Source: DASSUC01 sp035649895
GTDB lineage: Bacteria; Actinomycetota; Actinomycetes; Mycobacteriales; Micromonosporaceae
Direction of reading: 5' to 3'
Assembly (NCBI GenBank): GCA_035649895.1
Contig: DASRIS010000128.1
Span: 1 to 15,091, forward strand
Length of the DNA stretch: 15,091 nt
Shown here: piece after piece, positions 1 to 6,621 of the stretch
Layout of the letters: every line of letters begins with the position of its first letter
Position numbering within the stretch: the first letter of the stretch is position 1
The notes under the pieces: model-generated
Database searches by the model: none
Told to the model about the DNA's origin: nothing
The model's input: the letters and a program-made list of their open reading frames with translations, nothing else
Program-made: the position numbers and the translations under genes

Positions 1-894
1 GAAGTAGATGGAGACCAGCTTGGCCGGGTCCGTGGCGAGCAGGCCGCGCGGCAGGTCGGAGCCGTCGTCGGTGTCATCCCAGCCCCACGGGGCGTTCGCC
101 GCGTTGTCCTTGCCGTTGTCACCGCGGAACGTGCCGAACCACGCGTACGTGACCGGGTCGGCCCGCCGGGCCCACATGCCGCCCGACGCGAACACGTCGA
201 TGAGGCGGTACGCCACCGACCGGTCGTTGCCGCTCGACGGCACCTCAGCAGCTGTCGCGGACGGGAGGTAGACCACCCCGTCCCCGCCCGGGAACTCAGC
301 GCCGTTCCAGGCGTAGGCGCCGTGGCCCTTCGCCTCCTGCCGGGTCGTCGGCCGGCTGAACCCGCCGTACGACTGCATGACCACCGATCCGTCGACCGAC
401 TCCCGCCCCGCCGTGTAGGGGCTGCCGGGCGGGACGTACGAGTAGAAGTTGCCGTGCGCGTTGCTCACCATCGCCTCGAGCCGGCCGTACGTCGACCCGT
501 CCCGGCGTACGGTCAGCAGCGCGCCCTCCATGTCGTTCTCGTGGCTGGACGTGCCGAACGGGTCCCACTCGACCCAGTCCCGCGGGTGGTAGAACGCGTA
601 GACGATGAACCAGTGCGTGGAGGTCTCCACCACCGAGTAGTAGACCGCACCGGTCAGCCGCGCCAGCGAGTCGTCCTGGTGCTCCCAGTTGTTGAGCGTG
701 TCCCACTCGGCGTCAAAGTCCACCGTGGACAGGTAGTCGGCGTCGTAGTCCCAGGACGCCGTGTCCTGGTAGTGGACCGGCGCCCAGCGCAGCGCCAGCT
801 CGAGGTCGGTCGCCTCGGCCGAGGCCGGCGTCGCCACGACCAGCGGAAGAACCATGGCCGCGACGGCGACCAGGACGGCAGCACGCAGACGCAT
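1..894 (-). CDS. Secreted protein of unknown function, 5' part (runs off the window)
   Basis: The frame is open for all 298 codons from an ATG at 894 to the window edge, so the C-terminus lies outside. Residues 1-26 form a typical Sec signal peptide: MRLR, a hydrophobic Ala/Val/Leu core, then a PASA cleavage site before EATD. The mature part is rich in Trp, Tyr, His and Asp. It contains stretches such as LRWAPVHYQD, STHWFIVYAFYHPRDW and SHENDMEGALLTVRRDG, which look like a compact extracellular beta-rich domain. I recognise this as the kind of conserved secreted hypothetical seen in actinomycetes but cannot name a function. A remote resemblance of the His-Glu-Asn-Asp-Met-Glu stretch to HEGDWE/GHRHDWE motifs of Vps62-like and NPP1-like sandwiches is only an impression. 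There is no Shine-Dalgarno before the ATG; a promoter six bases upstream predicts a leaderless mRNA. The start is well supported by the signal peptide. Confidence 0.85.
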   Translation of the reverse strand, partial: MRLRAAVLVAVAAMVLPLVVATPASAEATDLELALRWAPVHYQDTASWDYDADYLSTVDFDAEWDTLNNWEHQDDSLARLTGAVYYSVVETSTHWFIVYAFYHPRDWVEWDPFGTSSHENDMEGALLTVRRDGSTYGRLEAMVSNAHGNFYSYVPPGSPYTAGRESVDGSVVMQSYGGFSRPTTRQEAKGHGAYAWNGAEFPGGDGVVYLPSATAAEVPSSGNDRSVAYRLIDVFASGGMWARRADPVTYAWFGTFRGDNGKDNAANAPWGWDDTDDGSDLPRGLLATDPAKLVSIYF

Positions 895-900
895 GAGCAG

Positions 901-929
901 ATTATATGTGAATACTTCGATGTTCTGAA
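901..929 (-). promoter_or_regulatory. Sigma-70 type promoter for the secreted protein gene, leaderless
   Basis: On the minus strand, TTCAGA (929-924) and a perfect TATAAT (906-901) are separated by exactly 17 bases. Six bases (CTGCTC) lie between the -10 box and the ATG at 894, so the usual start point, about seven bases after the -10 box, falls on the A of ATG. The surrounding sequence is AT-rich compared with the rest of the window. Leaderless mRNAs are common in actinobacteria. Confidence 0.75.
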
Positions 930-1046
930 CCCTACTGACATTGCGAAGTCCGACCAGACGTACGCAGTGCCACCGACGACAGATGCGGCGCCGCCCCTGC
1001 CGTCTTCGCCCTACCGCCCGCCGCCCGGTGCTGCATCTTACCGATC

Positions 1047-1442
1047 TTGCCGGTGACGTCAGCCGGGTCGGGGTCGACAGCGCATCTAGCTGCGAACGGC
1101 CGCCGGATCCACGACTACCACGAGCGGTGCCGGCACCTGCGCTATGCGATTGAGAGATGCGTTACGGACGAGGACTACCTGCGGATCGCCCGTGATATCG
1201 ACGGTGTTCGTCGGCAGCTGTTGGAGAGGCTTGGACTGCGGACCGTCACCCTGTCGCCAGTCGAGCGGGATCTGGTGGAAGGAGTGGCCTCGGTCGCGCA
1301 GGTCGTGCCTGGAGTACCCAAAGTCAGCGGCGTGTGGCTGGGCGCCCGCACCGTGGGCAAGCAGCTACGTCCGGGCGGCAGCCCACTTCAGCGGTTCCTT
1401 TATCGAGAGTTCTACGAGGCATGGAAGCGAACCAGTCGATGA
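1047..1442 (+). CDS. Orphan hypothetical ORF, possibly a gene remnant
   Basis: A 131-codon frame ends with TGA at 1440-1442. The only early starts are TTG (1047) and GTG (1053), and neither has a purine-rich ribosome binding site. The frame stays open upstream to a stop at 936-938 with no better start. From about residue 19 the translation looks protein-like and helical (HERCRHLRYAIERC, DIDGVRRQLLERLGL), and it ends FLYREFYEAWKR. The first part looks random. Codon use is less G/C-biased at third positions (att, aga, gtt, gta, ctt, tat) than in the housekeeping genes, as in the neighbouring toxin-antitoxin genes. I do not recognise the family. It could be the 3' end of a gene that lost its 5' part, or a small accessory gene. 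Its stop lies 13 bases from the end of vapC, tail to tail. Confidence 0.4.
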   Translation: MPVTSAGSGSTAHLAANGRRIHDYHERCRHLRYAIERCVTDEDYLRIARDIDGVRRQLLERLGLRTVTLSPVERDLVEGVASVAQVVPGVPKVSGVWLGARTVGKQLRPGGSPLQRFLYREFYEAWKRTSR

Positions 1443-1455
1443 CCTCTAGAGCGGC

Positions 1456-1863
1456 CTAGGCGGGTCCGGCGCTGATGCGTCGCTGCCGCAGCTCAGGCAC
1501 GAACCGAGCCACGGTCTCGAAGTCGCCATCCTCGTGCAGAACTTCAAGCTTCAGCCGTATCGCGGTCGCAACCACGACGAGGTCGGCGACCGAGAGCCCC
1601 TTGTGCGCACTGTGCGGTACCAGCTCCCGGCGGATAGCTGCTACGAGTGGCCAGATGTCGTCGGGCACGGCCGCCCAGACACAGGATTCACGGAGGTCTT
1701 CCTCCATCTGCGCATAGCTCTTGGTGTCCGCGATCATCAGCGTCTCCGCAAGCACCGGCTCGCACAGGGTCAACAGGCCTCGCTTGAGGAGGCCGTCCCA
1801 CACCGGGTCGACCTGACGTCGGTGGAGCCGGATAAGCGCACTGGTGTCAAGCAGATACCTCAC
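1456..1863 (-). CDS. vapC: VapC-family PIN-domain ribonuclease toxin
   Basis: This 135-residue protein has the length and layout of VapC toxins, Mg2+-dependent RNases that cut tRNA or rRNA when freed from antitoxin. PIN-domain acidic residues are visible: D6 in RYLLDTSAL, E40 in VLAETL, D94 in SVADLVVVATA, and D112/D114 in HEDGDFE. The ATG at 1863 overlaps the upstream antitoxin stop by four bases (ATGA), which implies translational coupling. The protein appears complete, with every catalytic position present, so the toxin is probably functional. The pair sits just downstream of yebC. Codon use is less GC-biased than in yebC/pdxT, which fits a mobile module. The family call is firm; the RNA target cannot be read from sequence. 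Confidence 0.93.
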   Translation of the reverse strand: MRYLLDTSALIRLHRRQVDPVWDGLLKRGLLTLCEPVLAETLMIADTKSYAQMEEDLRESCVWAAVPDDIWPLVAAIRRELVPHSAHKGLSVADLVVVATAIRLKLEVLHEDGDFETVARFVPELRQRRISAGPA

Positions 1864-2090
1864 CGATCGGCCTCGTCCAGCGCGTCGTAGTCGAACAGGC
1901 CCTCGTCAGCCATCTGCCTTAGCCGGTTGAGCGCCGCCAGCCTACGCTCCCGCTTCTCCTCCACGTAGTGCAGCAACGCTGCATTCACCGTCTCGTTGCG
2001 CGACGACGTACCAAGACCTCGCTGGGCTTCCTCAAGCAGTTCCTCGTCGATCGCCGGCTCGGAGTCCTTCCTTGTGATCACCTCGGCCAC
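1860..2090 (-). CDS. vapB: VapB-family antitoxin
   Basis: This 76-residue protein precedes vapC and overlaps it by four bases, the standard order for type II pairs. The central segment IDEELLEEAQRGLGTSSRNETVNAALLHYVEEK (residues 14-46, abbreviated here by its ends and the G-T-S-x-x-N-E-T-V turn) is typical of actinobacterial VapB with a ribbon-helix-helix DNA-binding part. The acidic C-terminus (DEGLFDYDALDEAD) would wrap the toxin. The start is GTG at 2090, with GGGAGG six bases upstream. By family precedent the VapB-VapC complex would repress its own promoter; I see no clear operator in the 40 bases between this gene and yebC. It could be read through from the pdxST-yebC operon or have its own promoter in the yebC 3' end. 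Confidence 0.9.
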   Translation of the reverse strand: MAEVITRKDSEPAIDEELLEEAQRGLGTSSRNETVNAALLHYVEEKRERRLAALNRLRQMADEGLFDYDALDEADR

Positions 2091-2130
2091 TGGCCACCTC
2101 CCGCGCCTGCCACACCCACCATTGTCTCGC

Positions 2131-2886
2131 TCAGGCGTCGACCATCTGCATCACGTCGTCGGAGACGTCGAAGTTGGCGTAGACGTTCTGCACGTCGTCG
2201 CAGTCCTCCAGGGCGTCGATCAGCTTGAAGACGCGCCGCGCCCCGTCCTCGTCCAGCGGCACGGTCACCGACGGGACGAACGACGACTCGGCCGACTCGT
2301 ACTCGATGCCCGCGCCCTGCAGCGCCGAGCGCACCCCGACCAGGTCAGCCGGCTCGCTGACCACCTCGAACGCCTCACCGAGGTCGTTGCACTCCTCCGC
2401 GCCCGCGTCCAGCACCGCGCCGAGGATGTCGTCCTCGGTCGCCCCCTCGCCCTTGGGCACGATCACCACGCCCTTGCGGGAGAACAGGTACGCCACCGAG
2501 CCGGCGTCGGCGAGCGAGCCGCCGTTGCGGGTCAGCGCGGTGCGCACCTCGGTCGCGGCCCGGTTGCGGTTGTCGGTCAGGCACTCGATGAGCAGCGCCA
2601 CGCCGTTCGGGCCGTACCCCTCGTAGGTCACGGTCTGCCAGTCCGCGCCGCCGGCCTCCTGGCCTGAGCCGCGCTTGACCGCCCGGTCGATGTTGTCGTT
2701 GGGGACCGAGCTCTTCTTCGCCTTCTGGATGGCGTCGAACAGGGTCGGGTTGCCCGCCGGGTCCCCGCCACCGGTGCGCGCGGCGACCTCGACGTTCTTG
2801 ATGAGCCGGGCAAACAGCTTGCCCCGCTTGGCGTCGACGACAGCCTTCTTGTGCTTGGTCGTCGCCCACTTCGAGTGGCCGGACAT
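2131..2886 (-). CDS. yebC: YebC/PmpR family (TACO1-like) protein
   Basis: The 251-residue product has the family's usual length and signatures: MSGHSKWATTKHKKAVVDAK at the N-terminus, KNVEVAARTGGGDPAGNP, the YEGYGPNGVALLIE strand, and the acidic C-terminal domain ending YANFDVSDDVMQMV. YebC proteins were long listed as transcriptional regulators. More recent work links family members to relief of ribosome stalling, so the molecular role here should be left open. ATG at 2886 is chosen over GTG at 2889 because the protein then begins MSGHSKW and GGAGG is better spaced. The A of the ATG is also the last base of the pdxT stop (TGATG), so the two genes are translationally coupled. In many actinobacteria ruvC-ruvA-ruvB follow yebC; here vapBC follows instead. 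Confidence 0.95.
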   Translation of the reverse strand: MSGHSKWATTKHKKAVVDAKRGKLFARLIKNVEVAARTGGGDPAGNPTLFDAIQKAKKSSVPNDNIDRAVKRGSGQEAGGADWQTVTYEGYGPNGVALLIECLTDNRNRAATEVRTALTRNGGSLADAGSVAYLFSRKGVVIVPKGEGATEDDILGAVLDAGAEECNDLGEAFEVVSEPADLVGVRSALQGAGIEYESAESSFVPSVTVPLDEDGARRVFKLIDALEDCDDVQNVYANFDVSDDVMQMVDA

Positions 2887-3563
2887 CACCCCTCCGTCGG
2901 GTCGCGTGGTGGCGGCCCAGCGCCGGCGGCGCCAGCCAGGCCATCGGCGGGAGCCCGCGCCGCCCGCACGACCTCGACGAAGAGCCGATGCACCCGAAGA
3001 TCCCCGGTCAGCTCGGGGTGGAAGGCGGTAGCGAGCAGGTTTCCCTGGCGTACCGCGACGATTCTACCGGCGGCCGGACCTTCGCTGACCCGGCCCAGCA
3101 CCTCGACACCCGGACCGACCCGCTCGACCCACGGGGCCCGGATGAACACCGCGTGGAACGGGCCGCCGTCGACCCCGGCGAGCACGACCGGCGCCTCGAA
3201 CGAGTCGACCTGGCGCCCGAACGCGTTGCGCCGTACGGCCATGTCGATGCCGGCGAAGGACTGCTGGTCCGGCCGGCCGTCCAGCACCTGGCTGGCCAGC
3301 ATGATCATGCCGGCGCACGACCCGTACGCCGGCATGCCCTGCTCGATCCGCTTGCGCACCGGGTCGAGCATGCCCAGCTCGACCGCGAGCTTGCTCATCG
3401 TGGTCGACTCGCCGCCCGGCACGACCAGGGCGTCCACTGTGTCCAGCTCCTCGGGCCGGCGTACCGGGCGGCCCTGGGCGCCGCAGCCGGCCAGCGCCCG
3501 CAGGTGCTCGCGCACGTCCCCCTGGAGGGCGAGCACCCCGACGACCAGCTCCACCGGCCTCAC
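2886..3563 (-). CDS. pdxT: PLP synthase glutaminase subunit PdxT
   Basis: PdxT hydrolyses glutamine and channels ammonia to PdxS for pyridoxal 5'-phosphate synthesis. The 225-residue product shows the class I amidotransferase fold: VGVLALQGDVREH at the start, the oxyanion-loop PGGESTTM, nucleophile C83 in YGSCAGMIMLA, and H182/E184 in AFHPEL, giving a complete Cys-His-Glu triad. Two in-frame GTG starts are possible. The one at 3563 overlaps the pdxS stop by four bases (GTGA) and is preferred for coupling. The one at 3554 has a weak GAGG and would remove three residues. The C-terminus carries about 20 extra Ala/Gly/Pro-rich residues after the conserved RLFVEVVRAAR. The open frame continues upstream across pdxS as an antisense-frame artefact and should not be read as a longer protein. 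Confidence 0.96.
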   Translation of the reverse strand: MRPVELVVGVLALQGDVREHLRALAGCGAQGRPVRRPEELDTVDALVVPGGESTTMSKLAVELGMLDPVRKRIEQGMPAYGSCAGMIMLASQVLDGRPDQQSFAGIDMAVRRNAFGRQVDSFEAPVVLAGVDGGPFHAVFIRAPWVERVGPGVEVLGRVSEGPAAGRIVAVRQGNLLATAFHPELTGDLRVHRLFVEVVRAARAPADGLAGAAGAGPPPRDPTEG

Positions 3564-4522
3564 CAACCGCGGGAGGCCAGGCGCTCCGACTCGGGCAACG
3601 CGGTCACGTTGATGCCGACCATCGCCTCGCCCAGCCCGCGCGACACCTTCGCCACCACGTCCGGGTCGTCGTGGAAGGTGGTGGCCTTGACGATCGCCGC
3701 GGCCCGCTTGGCGGGGTCGCCGGACTTGAAGATGCCGGAGCCGACGAACACGCCCTCGGCTCCGAGCTGCATCATCATCGCCGCGTCCGCCGGGGTCGCG
3801 ATGCCTCCGGCGGTGAACAGCACGACCGGCAGCCGGCCGGTCTCGGCCACCTCCTGTACCAGCTCGTACGGGGTGCGCAGCTCCTTCGCCGCGGCGTAGA
3901 GCTCGGTGTGGTCCAGGCCGGCCAGGCGGCGGATCTCGGCGCGGATGGACCGCATGTGCCGGGTCGCCTCCACCACGTTGCCGGTGCCCGCCTCGCCCTT
4001 CGACCGGATCATCGCGGCGCCCTCGGCGATCCGGCGCAGCGCCTCGCCCAGGCTGGTGGCGCCGCACACGAACGGCACGGTGAACGCCCACTTGTCGATG
4101 TGGTGCGCCTCGTCGGCAGGGGTCAGCACCTCAGACTCGTCGATGTAGTCCACGCCGATCGCCTGGAGCACCTGCGCCTCGGCGAAGTGCCCGATCCGGG
4201 CCTTCGCCATGACCGGGATGGAGACCGCCTGGATGATCGAGTCGATCATGTCGGGATCGGACATCCGGGACACGCCGCCCTGGGCGCGGATGTCCGCCGG
4301 CACCCGCTCCAGGGCCATCACCGCCACCGCGCCGGCGTCCTCGGCGATCTTCGCCTGCTCCGCGGTGACGACGTCCATGATCACGCCGCCCTTGAGCATC
4401 TCGGCCATGCCGCGCTTGACCCGCGCGGTGCCGGTGACCGGCCGGGCGTCGCCCCCGGCGGCGCGGGGCGCTCGACCATCTTCGACCGCTCGACCATCTT
4501 CGACGGAGATCGGCTCGGACAC
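3560..4522 (-). CDS. pdxS: PLP synthase subunit PdxS
   Basis: PdxS condenses ribose 5-phosphate, glyceraldehyde 3-phosphate and ammonia into PLP in a dodecamer capped by PdxT. The 320-residue protein has the (beta/alpha)8 signatures: RVKRGMAEMLKGGVIMDV with D50, the first catalytic lysine K107 in PVMAKARIGH, VDYIDESEVLTPAD, and the second lysine K175 in RSKGEAGTGN, matching Bacillus K81 and K149. The start is GTG at 4522, with GAGGAG nine bases upstream. Compared with family members it has an N-terminal extension of about 25 residues, partly made of a duplicated VEDGRA hexapeptide from an 18-bp tandem DNA repeat. A possible -10 box lies about 55 bases upstream. Confidence 0.97.
   Translation of the reverse strand: MSEPISVEDGRAVEDGRAPRAAGGDARPVTGTARVKRGMAEMLKGGVIMDVVTAEQAKIAEDAGAVAVMALERVPADIRAQGGVSRMSDPDMIDSIIQAVSIPVMAKARIGHFAEAQVLQAIGVDYIDESEVLTPADEAHHIDKWAFTVPFVCGATSLGEALRRIAEGAAMIRSKGEAGTGNVVEATRHMRSIRAEIRRLAGLDHTELYAAAKELRTPYELVQEVAETGRLPVVLFTAGGIATPADAAMMMQLGAEGVFVGSGIFKSGDPAKRAAAIVKATTFHDDPDVVAKVSRGLGEAMVGINVTALPESERLASRGW
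4470..4505. repeat. 18-bp tandem duplication in the pdxS 5' end
   Basis: Two units, 4470-4487 and 4488-4505, are identical except for their last base. On the coding strand they encode VEDGRA twice (pdxS residues 7-12 and 13-18). The unit length is a multiple of three, so the frame is kept. Confidence 0.9.
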
Positions 4523-4577
4523 GGCGACGGGCTCCTCACTGCTGCGGGGCTTTACTGCTACGGCGCGTTCGAATCCG

Positions 4578-4583
4578 ATCGTA
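4578..4583 (-). promoter_or_regulatory. Possible -10 box upstream of pdxS
   Basis: TACGAT on the minus strand fits the actinobacterial TANNNT -10 pattern and sits 55 bases before the pdxS GTG. No convincing -35 hexamer is found 16-18 bases further upstream, so this is only a candidate. It would give the pdxS-pdxT-yebC unit its own promoter apart from the membrane-protein gene 123 bases upstream. Confidence 0.25.
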
Positions 4584-4645
4584 CGCGCGGGCGCTCGACC
4601 GCCCGACGGCCAATCGGCCCCGCGTGGCCTGTGCCGCAGCCCGGG

Positions 4646-5266
4646 TCAGCCAGGTGACCTTCCCGCCGCTGGACCCGCCGCGACCCCGTCCAGCGTCGGG
4701 TCGTCCACATCGAAGTAGGCCGGGCTCGGATGCCGCCGGGCGAGGCCGAGCAGCCGCACCAGCCGCTGGCGGCGTACCCCGAGGGCGTCCCGGACGAGGT
4801 CGTTGTGCACCTGCCGGGCCAGCCCGACCCGGCGGCTGGCGGCGACCACGTTCTCCGCGGCTGCCCCGCTCGCCCCGGCCACAGGCCCAGTCGCCCCGGC
4901 CGCAGGCCCAGTCACCCCGGCCGCGGGCCCAGTCACCCCAGTCGCGGGCCCGGTCGCTCCGGCCGCCCCGGCCGCCGGCAACGCGAGCTGGCGTAGCCGC
5001 TTGGTCAGGTCGTTCTCCGCCGCCTCCCGCTCGTCCGGGCCGGCATCGAGGGCGGCCCGGGCGGCGGCGTAGAGCTCGGTACGCCCGGACTCCTCGGCCA
5101 GCACCGCCGCTGCTGCGGCGCGGCGCAGCAGGTGCGCGTCGAGCACCCGGCCGGCCCGCTCGGCCCGTACGTGCAGGCGGTCCACCCGGGCCGCGGTCCA
5201 GGTGCAGTACGTGGCGAGCAGCGCGACCGCGACCACCACGCCCACCACCCACCACATGGGGCGCAT
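4646..5266 (-). CDS. Small LemA-like single-pass membrane protein
   Basis: The 206-residue product starts with one membrane segment (MWWVVGVVVAVALLATYCTW, residues 4-23). A helical part follows (RVDRLHVRAERAGRVLDAHLLRR), then a second helical block (AAENVVAASRRVGLARQVHNDLVRDALGVRRQRLVRLLGL) and a short tail ending SPAYFDVDDPT. The helical halves recall LemA-type membrane coiled-coil proteins. Proteins of this layout lie between pimA and pdxS in other actinobacteria, but the function is unknown. Between the two blocks is an Ala/Gly/Thr/Pro linker made of a heptapeptide tandem repeat. ATG 5266 is chosen because GGAG lies nine bases upstream and the membrane segment follows at once. An in-frame extension to 5401 would run through repetitive intergenic DNA and is rejected. 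Confidence 0.8.
   Translation of the reverse strand: MRPMWWVVGVVVAVALLATYCTWTAARVDRLHVRAERAGRVLDAHLLRRAAAAAVLAEESGRTELYAAARAALDAGPDEREAAENDLTKRLRQLALPAAGAAGATGPATGVTGPAAGVTGPAAGATGPVAGASGAAAENVVAASRRVGLARQVHNDLVRDALGVRRQRLVRLLGLARRHPSPAYFDVDDPTLDGVAAGPAAGRSPG
4872..4955. repeat. Four 21-bp tandem repeats (heptapeptide linker)
   Basis: Units at 4872-4892, 4893-4913, 4914-4934 and 4935-4955 are near-identical 21-mers of the form gccccggccgcaggcccagt plus c. On the coding strand they give a repeating T-G-P-A-A-G-V/A heptapeptide in the linker of the LemA-like protein. Copy number can change without breaking the frame. Confidence 0.9.
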
Positions 5267-5329
5267 GGTAACGGGCTCCGCGGCCCCCGGGCCGGCGCCC
5301 TGCGGCCGCCACCCAGCACGTCTCGGCAG

Positions 5330-5369
5330 CCACCCGGCCTGGCTCGGCACCACCCGGCCTGGCTCGGCG
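5330..5369. repeat. Two 20-bp tandem repeats in the pimA-downstream spacer
   Basis: Units 5330-5349 and 5350-5369 are identical but for the last base, and a partial third unit (ccacccc) follows. The whole 204-base spacer (5267-5470) is low-complexity, with GGCTCGGC recurring around 5341, 5361, 5423 and 5478. I see no gene, terminator with a U-tract or clear promoter in it. Confidence 0.8.
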
Positions 5370-5470
5370 CCACCCCGCACGTCCCGGCAGGGGTCCCGCA
5401 CGTCTCAGAAAGGGGCCAGCTCGGCTCGGCAGGGCCTCAGCACAGGCCCGGCAGGGCAGCTCAGCACGGC

Positions 5471-6610
5471 TCAGCGTGGCTCGGCGGGCTCGATGACCAC
5501 ACCCTCGGAGGCCTCGATGGCCGAGGCGTACACCTCCAGCACCCGGGCGGCCACCACCGGCCAGTCGTACCCGGCGACGACCTTGCTGGCCCGGGTGGTG
5601 AGCGCCGCGCGGGCGCCAGGGTCGTCGAGCAGGCGGCTGAGGGTCTGCTCCAGGGCGTCCGCGTCGCCGGTGGGGAACAGCGCCCCGGCCCGGCCGTCGT
5701 CGAGCACCCGGCGGAACGCGTCCAGGTCGCTGGCGACGACCGGGGCACCGGCCGCCATCGCCTCGGTGAGGATCATCCCGAACGACTCGCCGCCGGTGTT
5801 GGGCGCCACGTAGAGGTCGACGCTGCGCAGCATCCGTGCCTTGTCCTCCTCGGAGACCCGGCCGAGGAGGACCACCCGCTCGCGCAGCGGGGCGGGCAGG
5901 TCGGCGACCGCCTCCTCCCCGTCGCCCGGGCCGGCGACCAGCAGCCGCAGGCCCGGTCGCGCCGGTGCCAGGGCGGCAAAGGCCCGCAACAGTACGGCGA
6001 AGCCCTTGCGCGGCTCGGTGAACCGGCCCAGGAAGCCGAGCGCGCCACCCTCACCCGGCCAGCCGGGCAGGCGCTCGGCACCGGCGAAGCGCGCCACCGA
6101 CACCCCGTTGGGGATCTCCACCGCGCCGCCACCGAGGTGCTCGACCTGCACCTTGCGGGCGAGCGCGCTGACCGCGATCCGGGCGGTGATGCGCTCCAGC
6201 ACCAGCTGCGCCACCCCCTGCGCGGCCACCATCGCCCGGGAGCGGGTCATCGCGGTGTGGAACGTGGCCACCACCGGCCCGCGGGCCGACCACACCGCCA
6301 GCAGGGACAGGCTCGGGGTGATCGGCTCGTGCACGTGCAGCACGTCGAAGCGCCCCTGGACCAGCCACTTGCGGACCCGGGCGGCCGACAGCGGCCCGAA
6401 GGACAGGCGCGCCACCGACCCGTTGTAGCGCACCGGCACCGCCCACCCCGCGGACACCACGAACGGTGGCAGCGGCGCGTCGTCGTCGGCGGGCGCGAGC
6501 ACGCTGACCCCGTGCCCCATCCCGATCAGGGTCTCGGCCAGGTCGTGCACGTGGCTCTGCACCCCGCCCGGGACGTCGAACGAGTACGGGCACACGATGC
6601 CGATGCGCAC
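5471..6610 (-). CDS. pimA: Phosphatidylinositol alpha-mannosyltransferase PimA (GT4)
   Basis: PimA transfers mannose from GDP-mannose to the 2-position of myo-inositol in phosphatidylinositol, the first step of PIM synthesis on the inner membrane face. The 379-residue GT-B protein begins MRIGIVCPYSFDVPGGVQSH with the Gly-rich acceptor loop. H118 (ATFHTA), R196 and K202 (GFLGRFTEPRKG) fall at the same numbers as the functional residues known for mycobacterial PimA. The EX7E motif of GT4 enzymes is E275-E283 (GGESFGMILTEAMAAG). The start is GTG at 6610, with GAGGGG six to nine bases upstream. The gap to the preceding acyltransferase is 11 bases, so pgsA1-patA-pimA form one operon. The C-terminal tail after the conserved part is short. 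Confidence 0.93.
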   Translation of the reverse strand: MRIGIVCPYSFDVPGGVQSHVHDLAETLIGMGHGVSVLAPADDDAPLPPFVVSAGWAVPVRYNGSVARLSFGPLSAARVRKWLVQGRFDVLHVHEPITPSLSLLAVWSARGPVVATFHTAMTRSRAMVAAQGVAQLVLERITARIAVSALARKVQVEHLGGGAVEIPNGVSVARFAGAERLPGWPGEGGALGFLGRFTEPRKGFAVLLRAFAALAPARPGLRLLVAGPGDGEEAVADLPAPLRERVVLLGRVSEEDKARMLRSVDLYVAPNTGGESFGMILTEAMAAGAPVVASDLDAFRRVLDDGRAGALFPTGDADALEQTLSRLLDDPGARAALTTRASKVVAGYDWPVVAARVLEVYASAIEASEGVVIEPAEPR

Positions 6611-6621
6611 GATGGCCCCCC

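Noticed and set aside
322..1056. 244-codon plus-strand ORF across the secreted-protein gene
   Set aside because: It is antisense to a gene with a signal peptide and promoter, and the product is Val/Arg/Gly/His-rich shadow sequence.
2886..4091. 401-codon open frame covering pdxT and part of pdxS on the minus strand
   Set aside because: Only the part from 3563 down encodes PdxT; the upstream part is Arg/Gly/Ala-rich out-of-frame pdxS sequence, typical of high-GC shadow frames.
4588..4605. Six-bp hairpin (cgggcg / cgcccg) upstream of pdxS as a terminator or riboswitch
   Set aside because: The stem is too short to stand out in GC-rich DNA, and no conserved riboswitch core was seen.
4536..5401. 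Longer N-terminus for the LemA-like membrane protein starting at 5401
   Set aside because: The extension is encoded by repetitive spacer DNA, and a ribosome binding site and membrane segment support ATG 5266.
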